Source: Tigriopus japonicus (taxonomy: Eukaryota > Arthropoda > Copepoda > Harpacticoida > Harpacticidae). From it: a DNA stretch of 64,000 bases. The position numbers were made by a program, and so were the translations under genes. The first letter of the stretch is position 1; each line of letters starts with the position of its first letter. The notes beneath the pieces were generated by a model. That model searched no databases, was not told the origin of the DNA, and was given only the letters and a program-made list of their open reading frames with translations. The stretch spans positions 2,778,787-2,842,786 of the forward strand of contig CM021319.1 of the NCBI GenBank assembly GCA_010645155.1, written 5' to 3'. This document shows positions 10,091 to 20,414 of the stretch, piece by piece.

Positions 10091-10764
10091 GAAAATCCCA
10101 ATCATTCAATCTGTTCCATCTTTCAATCTAGCCTTGACCCAATCTTGATGCCCCCAATCTCAGTCCAAAAATCAATCTCGTCAATCTGGGAAAAAGCATT
10201 TCAGGGTGCCCAACAGGTTCCAAAAGTAGCACGATTTGAAACCTTCAACCAATAACTTTGCACCTTGTTTTAAGAGTCGGTAAAAATATTTTAGCCATTC
10301 TTCATCATTTAAAATGAAAAGAAAGAGTTTTAAATCAAAAAATATGTATTATAAGCTGAAAGTAAGTACATTTGGGTTCATGAAGCATGTTTACTTTTGA
10401 GCGCAACTTTAACTGACAATAACACAGAAATATGCAGGGTTTCCAAAATTGCTTGCATTAGGGCAAAGAGTGAAAAGACTAAGCATGAAATTGCCCAAAA
10501 ATGCATTTGTAATGACTAAGGGGATACTATATACATATAGAAATCAAGTTCCAACTACATGAGAACTCGTTATTTACCCTAACACCCAACTAAGTTCTTA
10601 CATTATGGTTCATAAGGCTAGACACCTTGAGCAGTTTTACCCTTGCAAATTGAAGGGTGTTAAGCAAGTTAGTGCATACAACAATATCATTAATTGTGTG
10701 TTGTACTTTTCAAACTAACAAATTTGAGGTTTCAATAGAACACAATCTCATGATGAAGGATCCA
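10091..10764. other. Non-coding
   Basis: Part of this may still be LTR. No other feature is seen. Confidence 0.4.
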
Positions 10765-11040
10765 CTACTGCTTATCCTTTGTGTCTCTGACCTGCCGAAA
10801 GGCCCGGGTCACCAAGGCCCCACCATTAATGACAAAGGAATTCAATACTTTCAATGTGTAGACGACCTGTTTCTTTTCATCAATTTCAGCAAAGGACCGC
10901 CAAATAGCATCAACATTTTGCAAGGTGATTGCCTTGACAATAACCTTCAAGTCAACACCCTCAAAATGAAGCCCATGGTTCCCATAAAAAAGTCCCAAAT
11001 TGCATTCGTGCAGTCTGTTCATCCCCTCTTCATTTATCAT
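10765..11040 (-). CDS. Hypothetical 91-aa ORF, coding-like composition
   Basis: The minus-strand frame reads as a balanced, soluble protein segment (HFEGVDLKVIVKAITL, then EIDEKKQVVYTLKVLNSF) rather than low-complexity translation. I recognise no family. It could be one exon of a gene or an element remnant. The plus-strand frame across the same bases (10657-11055) is judged a shadow. No clear splice partners were found. Confidence 0.3.
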   Translation of the reverse strand: MINEEGMNRLHECNLGLFYGNHGLHFEGVDLKVIVKAITLQNVDAIWRSFAEIDEKKQVVYTLKVLNSFVINGGALVTRAFRQVRDTKDKQ

Positions 11041-11485
11041 TTATGTTTTCTCTGAAACATCACAATTTAGACATAAATATCATTTATGTCTAATTTAGTT
11101 GAACATGGTGAAAATATTTTGCAAATTCAAGCCTGAAATGTTGTTTATTGTATGTCCACTCCAAACACCTTGTGCTGTATAAAGAGTACGGGAAGAGGAA
11201 ATAGAAATACGTTAAATTCGGTTGACAAATGCAAATGTTCATACAACATCAGTGGTCCCAATACATGCAGTATAATCACTAATTAGTGTACATTTTCTCA
11301 ATTGGACTTTAATTCAGAGGTCCAATAACCACAGGGGATTAGTAATAGCAGGGAGTCTTATCATTTGAATTCCGTCACAGATTGGGCACATCATAGAGTT
11401 CAAATTTGTTACAACTCTGAAACTGTAGAAATCTTGCAGAGCTTTAGATTGGACTTCGCTCCTTTTCATGATAATCCAAGAATAG
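11041..11485. other. Non-coding
   Basis: Nothing recognisable. Confidence 0.5.
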
Positions 11486-11627
11486 ATATGATATTGTCGA
11501 TTTTAGTTGTTAAAGTAAAGTAATCGATGAGCGCAATGAAACGTTTTGGTCCGTGGGAGAGTTTCCGGGGGAAATGTGGTTCTTAATTCTTTTTCAAGAG
11601 GATTTTGCGAGTGGATTAAGGTCCATA
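11486..11627. repeat. Duplicated segment A, copy 2
   Basis: Same orientation as bases 1-142, with about one difference. Here the segment continues into unrelated sequence on both sides, so this may be the source context. GT/AG signals do not sit at its edges on the plus strand, so a spliced retrocopy is not supported. Confidence 0.85.
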
Positions 11628-12117
11628 CCCTTTTCACTGACTTTTCATTAAAGTCCATGTGTTTTACAAGGTATTGGTCATTATTGATCACTGAGATATG
11701 GTGGCAAACACATGGGATTTTGGGTCCAAGATGTGATTCGCCAGTATACATAGGTTCTTTTCAAGACGCTTTCTGGTTCACCATTTATATTGGCATGTTC
11801 CTCGTGTTCTTGATAATTGTGGGATTCGGAAATGGAAGTTTGACAGCCGTCTTTTTGCATTTTGCGTTTCTTTTGGTATCCAATTTCCTCTTCCCCGTCC
11901 TGTTTGCAAATCCAGTTGAACCAGTTCGCAACAACGCAATGGGCGTGATAAGGGTGGTTCTCCACGAGCACATCGAGAACAATACTTCTTCAAAGGTTTT
12001 TCACAGTGTGACTGGGTGGTACATTGTGAAATTGTTTTCCTCGATATTCCAATGATGAAGTTAGAAATGTTCAAGTCTTTTCAAGTCATTATTGGTGAAA
12101 CATGAACGAGTTATCAA
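11628..12117. other. Ambiguous open region left of the LTR element
   Basis: Several overlapping frames are open on both strands: plus 11546-12055 (169 codons, hydrophobic) and minus 11681-11971 and 11778-12074 (hydrophilic, Cys/His-containing). None shows a recognised domain. The GC content is slightly raised, which suggests a formerly coding segment. The retrotransposon at 12123 interrupts whatever lay here. Confidence 0.25.
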
Positions 12118-12175
12118 ATTGTTGTGGTGATATGAGATTATGAGCCACCCTGACTCCCTGAAGTGTGTGTGTTTA

Positions 12176-14198
12176 ATTTAGGGATGTGGCTTGATGCTGA
12201 TTTTCAATCTTTTAGCTGTTGATGCTAAGTCACAACACGATCTTGTATTGGAATGGAATCAGAATGGCATCAAGCTTTTTTGCTGATTTGGGCCTCTGAA
12301 CAAGGTCCTTAAGGTGACTGGCCCAGTGCTGTCTTTTAGTCCTTGGTTGAATGAATAAATAATTAAGAAGACAAAATGTTTTTTTAGACTCTCGTTTGAG
12401 AATAAAACTTGATTTGTTGTGTATTTGGACGTATTTAAGATATAAAACCACATGAATAACATCCAGCTGTGGCATGAGAATGCGATCTTGTCATTACTCA
12501 GCCACACTTGTCACATACATTGAAAGGTTTACCAATCGCAGGCATGCCACTTTTCCCCATTAATAACATTTTGCTTTGCCAATTCACTTGACTTCTTCAT
12601 CCTGGCAATTCAAATGTTTAGCTTGTCCCATACAAATGTATTGTATCATTTCTTATTTGTAATGTGTTTCATGATTTTAAGATGTTTGTCACTTCATTGT
12701 CCAAGTCTTCTTAACAAAAAGTATATTTGGCTCAAGATACCATAAATTTGGCAAAGCTATCATCAGACCACAAGAACGTTTATCCCATTTGTACCTTAAA
12801 ATACTTTCGAGTGACAAAGTTACGAATTCATATCCATCACCATGTTGTCAATTGACTTGGCCTTTGCAACGTGAATTTTGATTTCACTTTTAAGCTTTTG
12901 CATCAATCAATTTGCATCATATGTTCCTCAAAACCAGGTTTCTAAAAGATTGAAGTGCTACTGGCTACTGCTGTTACATCAGGAAATATCCCTAACAAAA
13001 TATGGTATAGGAGACAATGCAAATAAACATAGTTGAACCTATATTGGATACATACATTTTGATTTCCGAAATTTTCGTTCTTTATTTCATATTTCAAATG
13101 CCTGTAGTAGTATTACCGCTGAAAGGAAAATAAAGAACAAAAATAGTGAGCATGACTGGTGAACAACATACAGTGCACGTACAGATGTTAGTTGGTAAAT
13201 ATTATATGTATTCCTACTAAATGTTAGAGAATGGTAACTATCCTAAAACTTCTCCACAGACGTAGCGTTTGTAGATTGCATTCAAAGATTGAGTGGCGCC
13301 TCCAGAACGATGAAGCGATTGAGAGAATCAATTCGTGAAGTGACGGGGAAGGATACCGGAACGTCGACAAAAATTGAAAGAATTAGCCCGTTGAAACAAT
13401 CTGATTTAATTTTTGATTCCGCCAGTCAATGGCTGGAGAGATTCTTGAGTAAGGCAGCGAGGGGGTAGATTTGCGTCAGGAGATATGCGGTGTCATTGTT
13501 CAAGTAAAGGGATTTTCGAGGCATCTCTCAGATACTTGAGAAAACGGCGTAGAGGGCTTCCCATGTGGAACTTGAAATTTTGTGCTTTTAAATGTTTACT
13601 TTCAACGGAACTTGATCCTCATCTTTGCAGAGAGGGTTGCCAGATTATGGAAGAGCCAAAGGACGGCAAAGTTATATTTAGACCTAAAAATCATGTTGCC
13701 AAAATTTTTACCTAAGTGACACTGGTTAATCTTGAATTGCTCTTCAAAGAGACATCCAACGACAGTTTTAATGAAAATGTTAAGTTGTGGAAGCATTTGC
13801 ATTTATGTCAATTCAGACTGTTTTTTTGAGATTTGGTCTTTATGATTTGAATGTCGCAGCACTAATCACATTATTATTCTTGTCACACGTCTTCCTTCTT
13901 TGAACAACCTCAAGCCATTTTTAAAAGCCAGATGACTTGAAAACGACATTCTTCCATTGGATATTGATTTTGTTTGGCACTAATTATGCTTTAAATCCAT
14001 CACTAATTATAAAACAATTAGGTATGTACGATCAGCCATGGGATTTTGCGCTATCAAAGCCATATAAATATTCAAGTGAAATTGGCGGCGCTGAATCAGC
14101 TGAAAATGAATCAAGCATGCTCGATGCTTTCCGAGGCTGCATTGCAGGAAGCATTGGCATCGATGCCATCAAGCCAGTCAGCTTGTTTTACATCACTA
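12176..14198. mobile_element. 2-kb insertion inside the 5' LTR
   Basis: Comparison with the intact 3' LTR shows this block is foreign. GTGTTTA occurs at 12169-12175 and again at 14199-14205, giving a likely 7-bp target duplication. Near the ends, TAGGGATG (from about 12179) and, reversed, TAGTGATG (at 14198) form a short imperfect inverted terminus. That is compatible with a hAT-like non-autonomous DNA element, but the class is not proven. Inside there is no transposase, only short frames (13247-13468; 14046-14198). Confidence 0.7.
13247..13468 (+). CDS. Short ORF inside nested insertion
   Basis: An open frame of 73 codons to the TAG at 13466-13468 has a hydrophilic helical composition (RTMKRLRESIREVTGKD, then LIFDSASQWLERFLSKA). 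A splice-acceptor-like tctccacag ends at 13259 inside it, so it could be a terminal exon. No family is recognised. It lies wholly within the element inserted in the LTR and, if real, belongs to that element or to captured host sequence. Confidence 0.22.
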   Translation, partial: NFSTDVAFVDCIQRLSGASRTMKRLRESIREVTGKDTGTSTKIERISPLKQSDLIFDSASQWLERFLSKAARG

Positions 14199-14338
14199 GT
14201 GTTTATGTGTTATTTAGAGAAGAGAGGCATGAGCGAGAGAGACCAATGGACAGTGATTGAATTCTTCCTAGTCTATATTGTAGTGAAAGAACCTCTATAT
14301 ATTTGTTCAATAAAGTGTTTGAAGCATAAACTACAACA

Positions 14339-14352
14339 TGGCGCGGTCTGAA
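14339..14352 (+). promoter_or_regulatory. tRNA primer-binding site
   Basis: TGGCGCGGTCTGAA directly abuts the 5' LTR end. TGG is complementary to a tRNA CCA 3' end, the standard position for minus-strand priming. The donor tRNA was not identified. Confidence 0.65.
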
Positions 14353-14516
14353 AGGTGCTACAAATAGTCAAGGACACCAGTTTCTTCTGATTCGAGTTAG
14401 CCAGATCATTTCTCTTCCTCCAAAGAAGTTCGCATTTTCGTTCAACACCCCGGAGAGTGAGATTGGAGAGATTGAGGGACTGAAACAAACGAGATTGGAT
14501 TTGTGGAGAATTCAAG

Positions 14517-16226
14517 ATGACCTCAAAAGCTTCAGACAGTTTTAATGGTGCTCTTCAGCCCAGAGCAGAGGTGGAGAGGCTCAAAAATTCCAGAAAAGGA
14601 TTAAAAGCAGCCCTGACCAGGACCAAGAATGCGATTGAAACAGACCTGGCAAAATTCAAGGAGGGTGATGATCCAGTAACGTTGGAGATATGGCTTGGCC
14701 AATGGAAGGTCAAGATGGAGAAATTCCAAAATGCTGAGGATGCCGTTATATGCCATGAGGAGTCGGATGCCCATGACGCGGACAAAGATGTGGTGGACCA
14801 TGAACGTGCCCTGGCGGCAGCAGAAGGTCGAGTGACGACGCTTCGGAGGCTGTGGGACAAGAGGCAGGATGCTGCTTTGACGCTAACTCAAGACCAGTCA
14901 CGTAATGCAGGAAATGAGGACCACCGGGGCTTGGCGGCTAGACTTCAGAAGCTGGACATCCCCAAACCGCCAATAATCGAGGAGGCCGTGGATCACAGAG
15001 GATTCAAGCAGTGGTTGATGCTATGGAACAACTACGCGCGCCTGGCAACACTGAGCCAGCGTCCTCAGGCAATTCAGGTTGGGATGTTTTGGTCTAATTG
15101 CTCCACAGGATTCCTCAGGGCGGTCCAGAATTCGGTAAGGATTCCTCAGGACACCAACAGGCCTTTGTCAGAGGTGCTGACGCTTATTGAAGAGTATTTG
15201 AGGAGCCTGAGGAACAAGTACTTGGACCTAATGGATTTGTTAGCGGTCAAGCAAGGACAGGGGCAGGATTATACGTCCCTTTGCAATGTGATCCGAGAAT
15301 TGGCGGATTATGCTGGAATAGGCAAGATCACCGAAGACATGCTGCTCATTGGCCTCTTGCTCCATGCCATGAGCAGTGAAGAGGACAAAGCCAAGGTCAT
15401 GGAGAAGAACCCCGAGACGTTTGAGGATGCTAGGAAATACATCCTTGAGTTAGAAACAGCAAGGCGGGGGGCGAAGGCAATTGGAGCTACTGGAGCTGCT
15501 GTCTGGGATGACTTGGAGGTGAACAGGACCTTCAAGAATTCATCAACCTACAAAAAGGGCAAGAACCCACCCAATGTTGGAAAGGTTGGGGGCGGGAAGT
15601 CTTCTTGGGTCACTGATTGCGGACGTTGTGGCTACAACCATCCTAACGGGAAATGCAGAACTCGCAAGAAAACATGCACTAGTTGTGGCAAACTAGGTCA
15701 CTTTGAGGCAAAATGCCTGGGTGAGGGCAAAGGGGACAACCTGTCTCCTAATGCCATCCAAGTGGGAAGGATCTTCAAGGCCAGGAAGCTACAGATCTTG
15801 ACCACAGTGGGATCAACATCAGCCAGATTGAGTTGGTTGCCGGATACAGGAGCTGACTGCAACGTGATGGGCCTGAAAGATTTCAAGAAGTTCGGAGACG
15901 TGAAGCTCAACAAGGATGGAAGTACGCTGACTGCTCCAGGTTGCGTGAGGCTGCCATACCAAGGAAAGTCTGAGATCATGCTGCACATGAATAATAAAGC
16001 ATTCAAGACGGAGGTCCATGTCATTGAAGGGAACACCGATGCACTCATGGGATATGAGGCGTGTGTGGGACTTGGACTCATTGAGGAGCGTTGGCCTGAT
16101 TCCAGATGTGTCAGGAAGTTGTCATTGAAGAACAACCAGCAAGGCAACCAGATCCCAATGACAAAAAACCAGGGGACTACACCTCTGGGGGTAGACCCCT
16201 CTCATCCCAGGGGTATTTCCACCTGA
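14517..16226 (+). CDS. gag-pro: LTR retrotransposon gag-protease polyprotein
   Basis: This is a 569-codon frame starting 178 bp after the 5' LTR. Residues 1-130 are Lys/Glu-rich and probably coiled-coil. The middle (about 150-330) is the capsid-like region. Two zinc knuckles follow (about 367-400): CGRCGYNHPNGKC and CTSCGKLGHFEAKC. These bind the genomic RNA during packaging. The aspartic protease begins near residue 440 with the active-site motif DTGADCN and ends with a G-rich tail. Gag builds the cytoplasmic particle and the protease cleaves the polyproteins. The pol frame opens at 16195, 32 bases before this stop and one base forward in phase, so Pol would need a +1 (or -2) frameshift, or this copy carries an indel. 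Confidence 0.93.
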   Translation: MTSKASDSFNGALQPRAEVERLKNSRKGLKAALTRTKNAIETDLAKFKEGDDPVTLEIWLGQWKVKMEKFQNAEDAVICHEESDAHDADKDVVDHERALAAAEGRVTTLRRLWDKRQDAALTLTQDQSRNAGNEDHRGLAARLQKLDIPKPPIIEEAVDHRGFKQWLMLWNNYARLATLSQRPQAIQVGMFWSNCSTGFLRAVQNSVRIPQDTNRPLSEVLTLIEEYLRSLRNKYLDLMDLLAVKQGQGQDYTSLCNVIRELADYAGIGKITEDMLLIGLLLHAMSSEEDKAKVMEKNPETFEDARKYILELETARRGAKAIGATGAAVWDDLEVNRTFKNSSTYKKGKNPPNVGKVGGGKSSWVTDCGRCGYNHPNGKCRTRKKTCTSCGKLGHFEAKCLGEGKGDNLSPNAIQVGRIFKARKLQILTTVGSTSARLSWLPDTGADCNVMGLKDFKKFGDVKLNKDGSTLTAPGCVRLPYQGKSEIMLHMNNKAFKTEVHVIEGNTDALMGYEACVGLGLIEERWPDSRCVRKLSLKNNQQGNQIPMTKNQGTTPLGVDPSHPRGIST

Positions 16227-18939
16227 CGATGAGGTTGGTCCATTGACAAAGTTGGCGGGGCCACCCATGAAGATTCAAATCAAGCCCGGCACTGTACCTG
16301 TAAAGAAGTACAAGGCCGCCGCAATCCCATTTCACTGGCAGGAGCGAGTGAAGGCTCAGCTGGACACGATGGTCCAGAAAGACATCGTTGAAAAGGTCCC
16401 TGTGGGAGAGGTCCCAGATTGGATTTTGTCTATGGTCGTTGTTCCAAAGGCAGGCACGGACGAGCCCCGGATGACGGTCAATTTTCAGCCCATGAATCCC
16501 CACGTAATTCGAACAGGACACCCATGTGGCGTGCCGGCGGAGGAGATCGCCCAAGTTCCTCCCGGCATGAAATATTTCACTAAACTGGATGCCCGCCATG
16601 GATACTGGCAGGTGGAACTCGACGAGGAGAGCAGGAAGATGATGGCATTCATCACTCCTTGGGGACTATACCGGTACAAGCGAAATGCTATGGGTCTGGT
16701 CAATGCAGGGGACGAGCATAACAGGAGAGGTGACGACGCCATTGCCGGCATTGGCAACATCAAAAAAATAGTGGAGGACATTCTCATTTATGATGAGGAC
16801 TATAACACTCATGCGGCAAGGGTCCGTGAGGTGGTCAAACGTTGTCAGGAATATGGGATCACCCTCAGTAGGAGAAAGTGTGATATCGCTTGTAAATCCG
16901 TGATTTGGTGTGGTTACCATATCTCCCAGGATGGCTACACAGCTAGCCCTGACCTCATGGAAGCATTGAAGAAGTTTCCAGTTCCTCAGAATAGGACTGA
17001 TGCCAGATCTTTTTGCGGGTTGGTCCAACAATTCAAGGCCTTGTCTGCCAAACTCGCAGACCTCTTGGAGCCCATTCAGGTACTGACATCTTCAAAGGTC
17101 AAGTTCATCTGGGAAGGTCCACAGCAGGAAGCCTTCGAAGCAGTCTTGAAAGAGCTGATGAGTCCAAGAATCCTAGCTCAATTCAGGAGAGTAGCAAAAC
17201 TCCGATTGGAGACAGACGCTGCACAGAAAAAAGGGCTTGGATTTGCTCTTTGGCAACAGGAGCCCGATGGGACATGGCGGTTGCTCAGAGCTGGATCCAG
17301 AGCAATCACCCCCACTGAATCTCGGTATTCAGTGACTGAGGTTGAACTACTTGGTGTAGTTTGGGCGGTGAAGAAGCTGAGGCTGTATTTGCGAGGAAGC
17401 CAGTTTGAATTAGTAGTTGACCACAAACCTCTGGTTTCTATTCTCAACCAATTATTCTCAAAGCAGTTGGAGGAGATCGAAACTCCTAGGATCATGAGAT
17501 TGAAGGAGAAGCTGGGAGGCTACCTCCTACTGACTGTATGGAGACCCGGAGCCCAGATGACGGTGGTGGACACTTTCTCCAGATACCCCATGTCGGTCCC
17601 TTCCAAAGAGGACCTAGAGGGGGAAGAAGACGTTGAGGACTTTGCGAAGAAGTTTGTCATCAATTATGTGGTCACTGAGGATTGCAAGTTGGCAGAGTTA
17701 AAGAGCGAAACCACAGGGGATCCTATCCTACGGAAGTTGGCAGAGGTCATAATCGACGGGTTTCCTGAGCATAAGTCCACGCTAGACATGGAGCTTCGAG
17801 AATATTGGGGCGTCCGTGACAAGTTGTCTGTTGTTGACGGCTTGGTCCTTTATGGTGCTGAGAGAATTGTACCCCCTTCCTCGAGAAGAAGACAATTATT
17901 GGATGAGCTGCACTCCGCTCACCAGGGGAGAGAGAGAACGTTGGCCCGGGCAAGGCAATGTCTTTACTGGCCTGGCATCACCAGGGACGTGGAGAACCTC
18001 GTGAAGATCTGTGACAAGTGCGAGTTCTTCAAGTCAAGCCACGCCAAGGAGCCCCTGATTCAGGATGAAATACCCAGCAGACCTGGCGAGGTCATTGCAG
18101 CAGACTTGTTCAGTTATGCCAATGGGGAATTCCTGGTAATAACTGACAAGTACAGTGGGTGGTCAGAGGTTTATGGCTATTCCAGAGGAGTGAACACTAA
18201 AGCTGTAACAGGATCTTGCATGAAGTGGATGACAACCTTCGGGGTTCCTGTGAGTATGAAAACTGATGGGGGTCCACAGTTCAAGGGGGAGGAATTCAAA
18301 GCATTCTGCCATAAATGGGGAATAGCTCATGACCAGTCTTCCCCTCATCATCCAAAAGCAAATAGTCATGCTGAAGCTGCGGTCAAGACGGCAAAGGATC
18401 TCATCAAGAAGACCACTTCCAATGGAAACATAAACGAGGGCCAGTTCCTCCGCGCCTTGATAGAGCATAGGAACACGCCAAGGGCGGATGGATTGAGTCC
18501 CGCCATGAGGGTATTCGGCCGACCGACCAGGACCCCATTGCCTTCCCACCCAGTCATCTTCAACAAGGTGGACCAGAGGAAGATCCTCAAGGCGGATCAA
18601 AGAGCCCTTGAGCTCAAAAGGAAGGCCAAAGTGAGATATGACCAAGGATCACGAGAGCTCACCCAACTCAGCGTTGGGGATGTTGTCCAGGTACAACACG
18701 CTCATAAGAAACATTGGGGTTTAATTGCTGAAGTGGTCGAAGTGGACCAACGTGGTAGAAGTTACCGTGTCCGATCTGAGACCGGGAGACTATACTGGAG
18801 AAATCGCCGTTTCCTCCGACTCTACAATGGGGTCCCCACTAGCGCCGCTGAGCCAACAAAGGTCAAGTCCACTCAACCGAGGAGAAGCATGAGACAAACA
18901 AAACCACCTGATCATTTCGTGGCAAATGCTATCCACTAG
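16195..18939 (+). CDS. pol: LTR retrotransposon pol: RT, RNase H, integrase
   Basis: Open from just after a TAG (16192) to the stop at 18939. The reverse transcriptase comes first, with TKLDARHGYWQ as palm motif A and FITPWGLYRYKRNAMGL. The catalytic box reads IVEDIL where Ty3/gypsy enzymes normally have two Asp (xxDD). RNase H follows: LRLETDAAQKKGLG, then LVVDHKPL. The integrase has its zinc-binding H-H-C-C region (HSAHQGRERTL...CDKCEFF), then a DDE core with Asp in IAADLF, Asp in KTDGGPQF and Glu in SHAEAAVKTAK, and a C-terminal RNA/DNA-binding tail. The frame overlaps the end of gag-pro and probably has no own start. All integrase catalytic residues are present. Confidence 0.93.
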   Translation, partial: TPLIPGVFPPDDEVGPLTKLAGPPMKIQIKPGTVPVKKYKAAAIPFHWQERVKAQLDTMVQKDIVEKVPVGEVPDWILSMVVVPKAGTDEPRMTVNFQPMNPHVIRTGHPCGVPAEEIAQVPPGMKYFTKLDARHGYWQVELDEESRKMMAFITPWGLYRYKRNAMGLVNAGDEHNRRGDDAIAGIGNIKKIVEDILIYDEDYNTHAARVREVVKRCQEYGITLSRRKCDIACKSVIWCGYHISQDGYTASPDLMEALKKFPVPQNRTDARSFCGLVQQFKALSAKLADLLEPIQVLTSSKVKFIWEGPQQEAFEAVLKELMSPRILAQFRRVAKLRLETDAAQKKGLGFALWQQEPDGTWRLLRAGSRAITPTESRYSVTEVELLGVVWAVKKLRLYLRGSQFELVVDHKPLVSILNQLFSKQLEEIETPRIMRLKEKLGGYLLLTVWRPGAQMTVVDTFSRYPMSVPSKEDLEGEEDVEDFAKKFVINYVVTEDCKLAELKSETTGDPILRKLAEVIIDGFPEHKSTLDMELREYWGVRDKLSVVDGLVLYGAERIVPPSSRRRQLLDELHSAHQGRERTLARARQCLYWPGITRDVENLVKICDKCEFFKSSHAKEPLIQDEIPSRPGEVIAADLFSYANGEFLVITDKYSGWSEVYGYSRGVNTKAVTGSCMKWMTTFGVPVSMKTDGGPQFKGEEFKAFCHKWGIAHDQSSPHHPKANSHAEAAVKTAKDLIKKTTSNGNINEGQFLRALIEHRNTPRADGLSPAMRVFGRPTRTPLPSHPVIFNKVDQRKILKADQRALELKRKAKVRYDQGSRELTQLSVGDVVQVQHAHKKHWGLIAEVVEVDQRGRSYRVRSETGRLYWRNRRFLRLYNGVPTSAAEPTKVKSTQPRRSMRQTKPPDHFVANAIH

Positions 18940-18949
18940 GACGTGCTAT

Positions 18950-18959
18950 TTGGGGGGCA
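18950..18959 (+). promoter_or_regulatory. Polypurine tract
   Basis: TTGGGGGGCA sits immediately left of the 3' LTR at the expected plus-strand priming position. Confidence 0.7.
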
Positions 18960-19147
18960 TGTGGTGATATGAGATTATGAGCCACCCTGACTCCCTGAAG
19001 TGTGTGTGTGTTTGTGTGTTATTTAGAGAAGAGAGGCGTGAGCGAGAGAGACCAATGGACAGTGATTGAATTCTTCCTAGTCTATATTGTAGTGAAAGAA
19101 CCTCTATATATTTGTTCAATAAAGTGTTTGAAGCATAAACTACAACA
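18960..19147 (+). repeat. 3' LTR
   Basis: An intact 188-bp LTR, starting TGTGG and ending ACAACA, followed by the ATTGT target duplication. It has a GT-repeat about 40 bp from the start, a TATA-like CTATATAT near 19103 and an AATAAA at 19118-19123. Confidence 0.93.
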
Positions 19148-19152
19148 ATTGT

Positions 19153-20164
19153 CTATAAGGGACTCTAACCTAAATTGAATTTCATTGGCTAAATGTCTTG
19201 TCTCGATATGATAAAATTTCATGTCTTCTTTGTCATGGTCACATCTAAAGCTAGATGAGCCTGTGTTGGCATCACATCAGGGAGGCCAAGCCAGTCTCAC
19301 TATTATTTCAAAACTGTGATCAAAATTCTGCCAATTCCATGAAAGGCAATGTTGAATATAATTATCCTGGGCAGGAGCTTTTTTTCATTTTTGGCAGTTT
19401 TGGCTCAAAGAAAAATTTGTTGGCTTTACAACTAAACCTGAATTTATTTTCACATTTTCTAGAATTTTTTTTATCAATTTTTGCTTTTGCAGACTTCAAA
19501 CAAGTTTTGATTTTTTTTTTCATTTGTTCAACTTTTTCCCGTCCTCAAGAGATCACAACATCAAATAAATGGAATATTCTTATACATAACTTTGATTGTA
19601 TTGGATTGAATATGTCTGTGGTATATATTTTTGAAGAATTCTTTATGAATATGTGCCCTATTTTTGAAAATCTGGCCACAGATCAATTGTTTTCAGCATC
19701 ACTAAAGATGAGAGGATTTAAATGCCGGAAGGCCTTGCCAAAAAATACTAAACAGGATCAAACAATAACAGTCATCATTTAAAACTTATAGAAATACATC
19801 GTTGATGGGAATTGGGCAGTGTATATGGCAAGAGTCAAACATGTAGGACATCCACTGAATGGTTTCTAGGTTCATCCTTTTAATTATTGGCACATTTGTG
19901 TCGTTACAATTTCTCTCGTCATTTTGGCAATGCTGTTTGTTGAAGGACCAGGTTGAAAATCTCAATCCAATCACCAATCTCTCCTATCAGGGCTAAAATT
20001 GGTTCAATTATCAATTTTCCCAATCCAATCTATGATTGACCCCATCAGTAATAAACATTCGGATTCTAGAACTCCATACTGTTACACTTTGGGGCGGGAA
20101 TCGGTCACCCTCTGAGCGTACTTTAGTGAAAAATTTCAAAACAAAAGGAAGCCGAGACCTTATC
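19153..20164. other. Non-coding, one long AT-rich ORF
   Basis: A 175-codon plus-strand frame (19255-19782) is Phe/Leu/Asn-rich with no recognisable domain and is probably chance. Nothing else is seen. Confidence 0.4.
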
Positions 20165-20414
20165 AATTATTGCGATATTGTAAAGCTATATGAAATCTTT
20201 GGGAATTTGTTTTTACATATAACGGTAGCGTTTTTCGTCTTTTTGGGGTCTAAAATGGGGTGTATCCACGATTAATTGCCCGAGAATTAATAGTCATACG
20301 ATTAATAGCGGAGGATTGATTGTCTTAAAAATTAATAGCACATAGGATTGATAGTCACAAACATTGATTGCATACACTATTGATTGTCATTCTTAATTGC
20401 CAGTATAGTATATT

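Larger units (their letters stand above)
12123..14338 (+). repeat. 5' LTR, interrupted
   Basis: The left part is 12123-12175 and the right part 14206-14338, together about 186 bp against 188 bp for the 3' LTR. They differ by only a few substitutions and a GT-repeat length change. The right part keeps the AATAAA signal before the terminal CA. The break carries a duplicated GTGTTTA on both sides of the nested insertion. Confidence 0.9.
12123..19147 (+). mobile_element. Complete Ty3/gypsy-type LTR retrotransposon with nested insertion
   Basis: The two LTRs match each other (3' copy 18960-19147, 188 bp) and start TGTGG and end ACAACA. The element is flanked by the 5-bp target duplication ATTGT (12118-12122 and 19148-19152), direct evidence of integrase-mediated insertion. 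Order: 5' LTR, primer-binding site, gag-pro, pol (RT, RNase H, integrase), polypurine tract, 3' LTR. The 5' LTR is split by about 2.0 kb of unrelated DNA (12176-14198). Without that insertion the element is about 5.0 kb. Both long frames are open, so the copy looks young, although the 5' LTR promoter is disrupted. Confidence 0.93.

Noticed and set aside
19255..19782. 175-codon ORF
   Set aside because: Phe/Leu/Asn-rich composition typical of chance translation of AT-rich DNA; no motif, no flanking exons.
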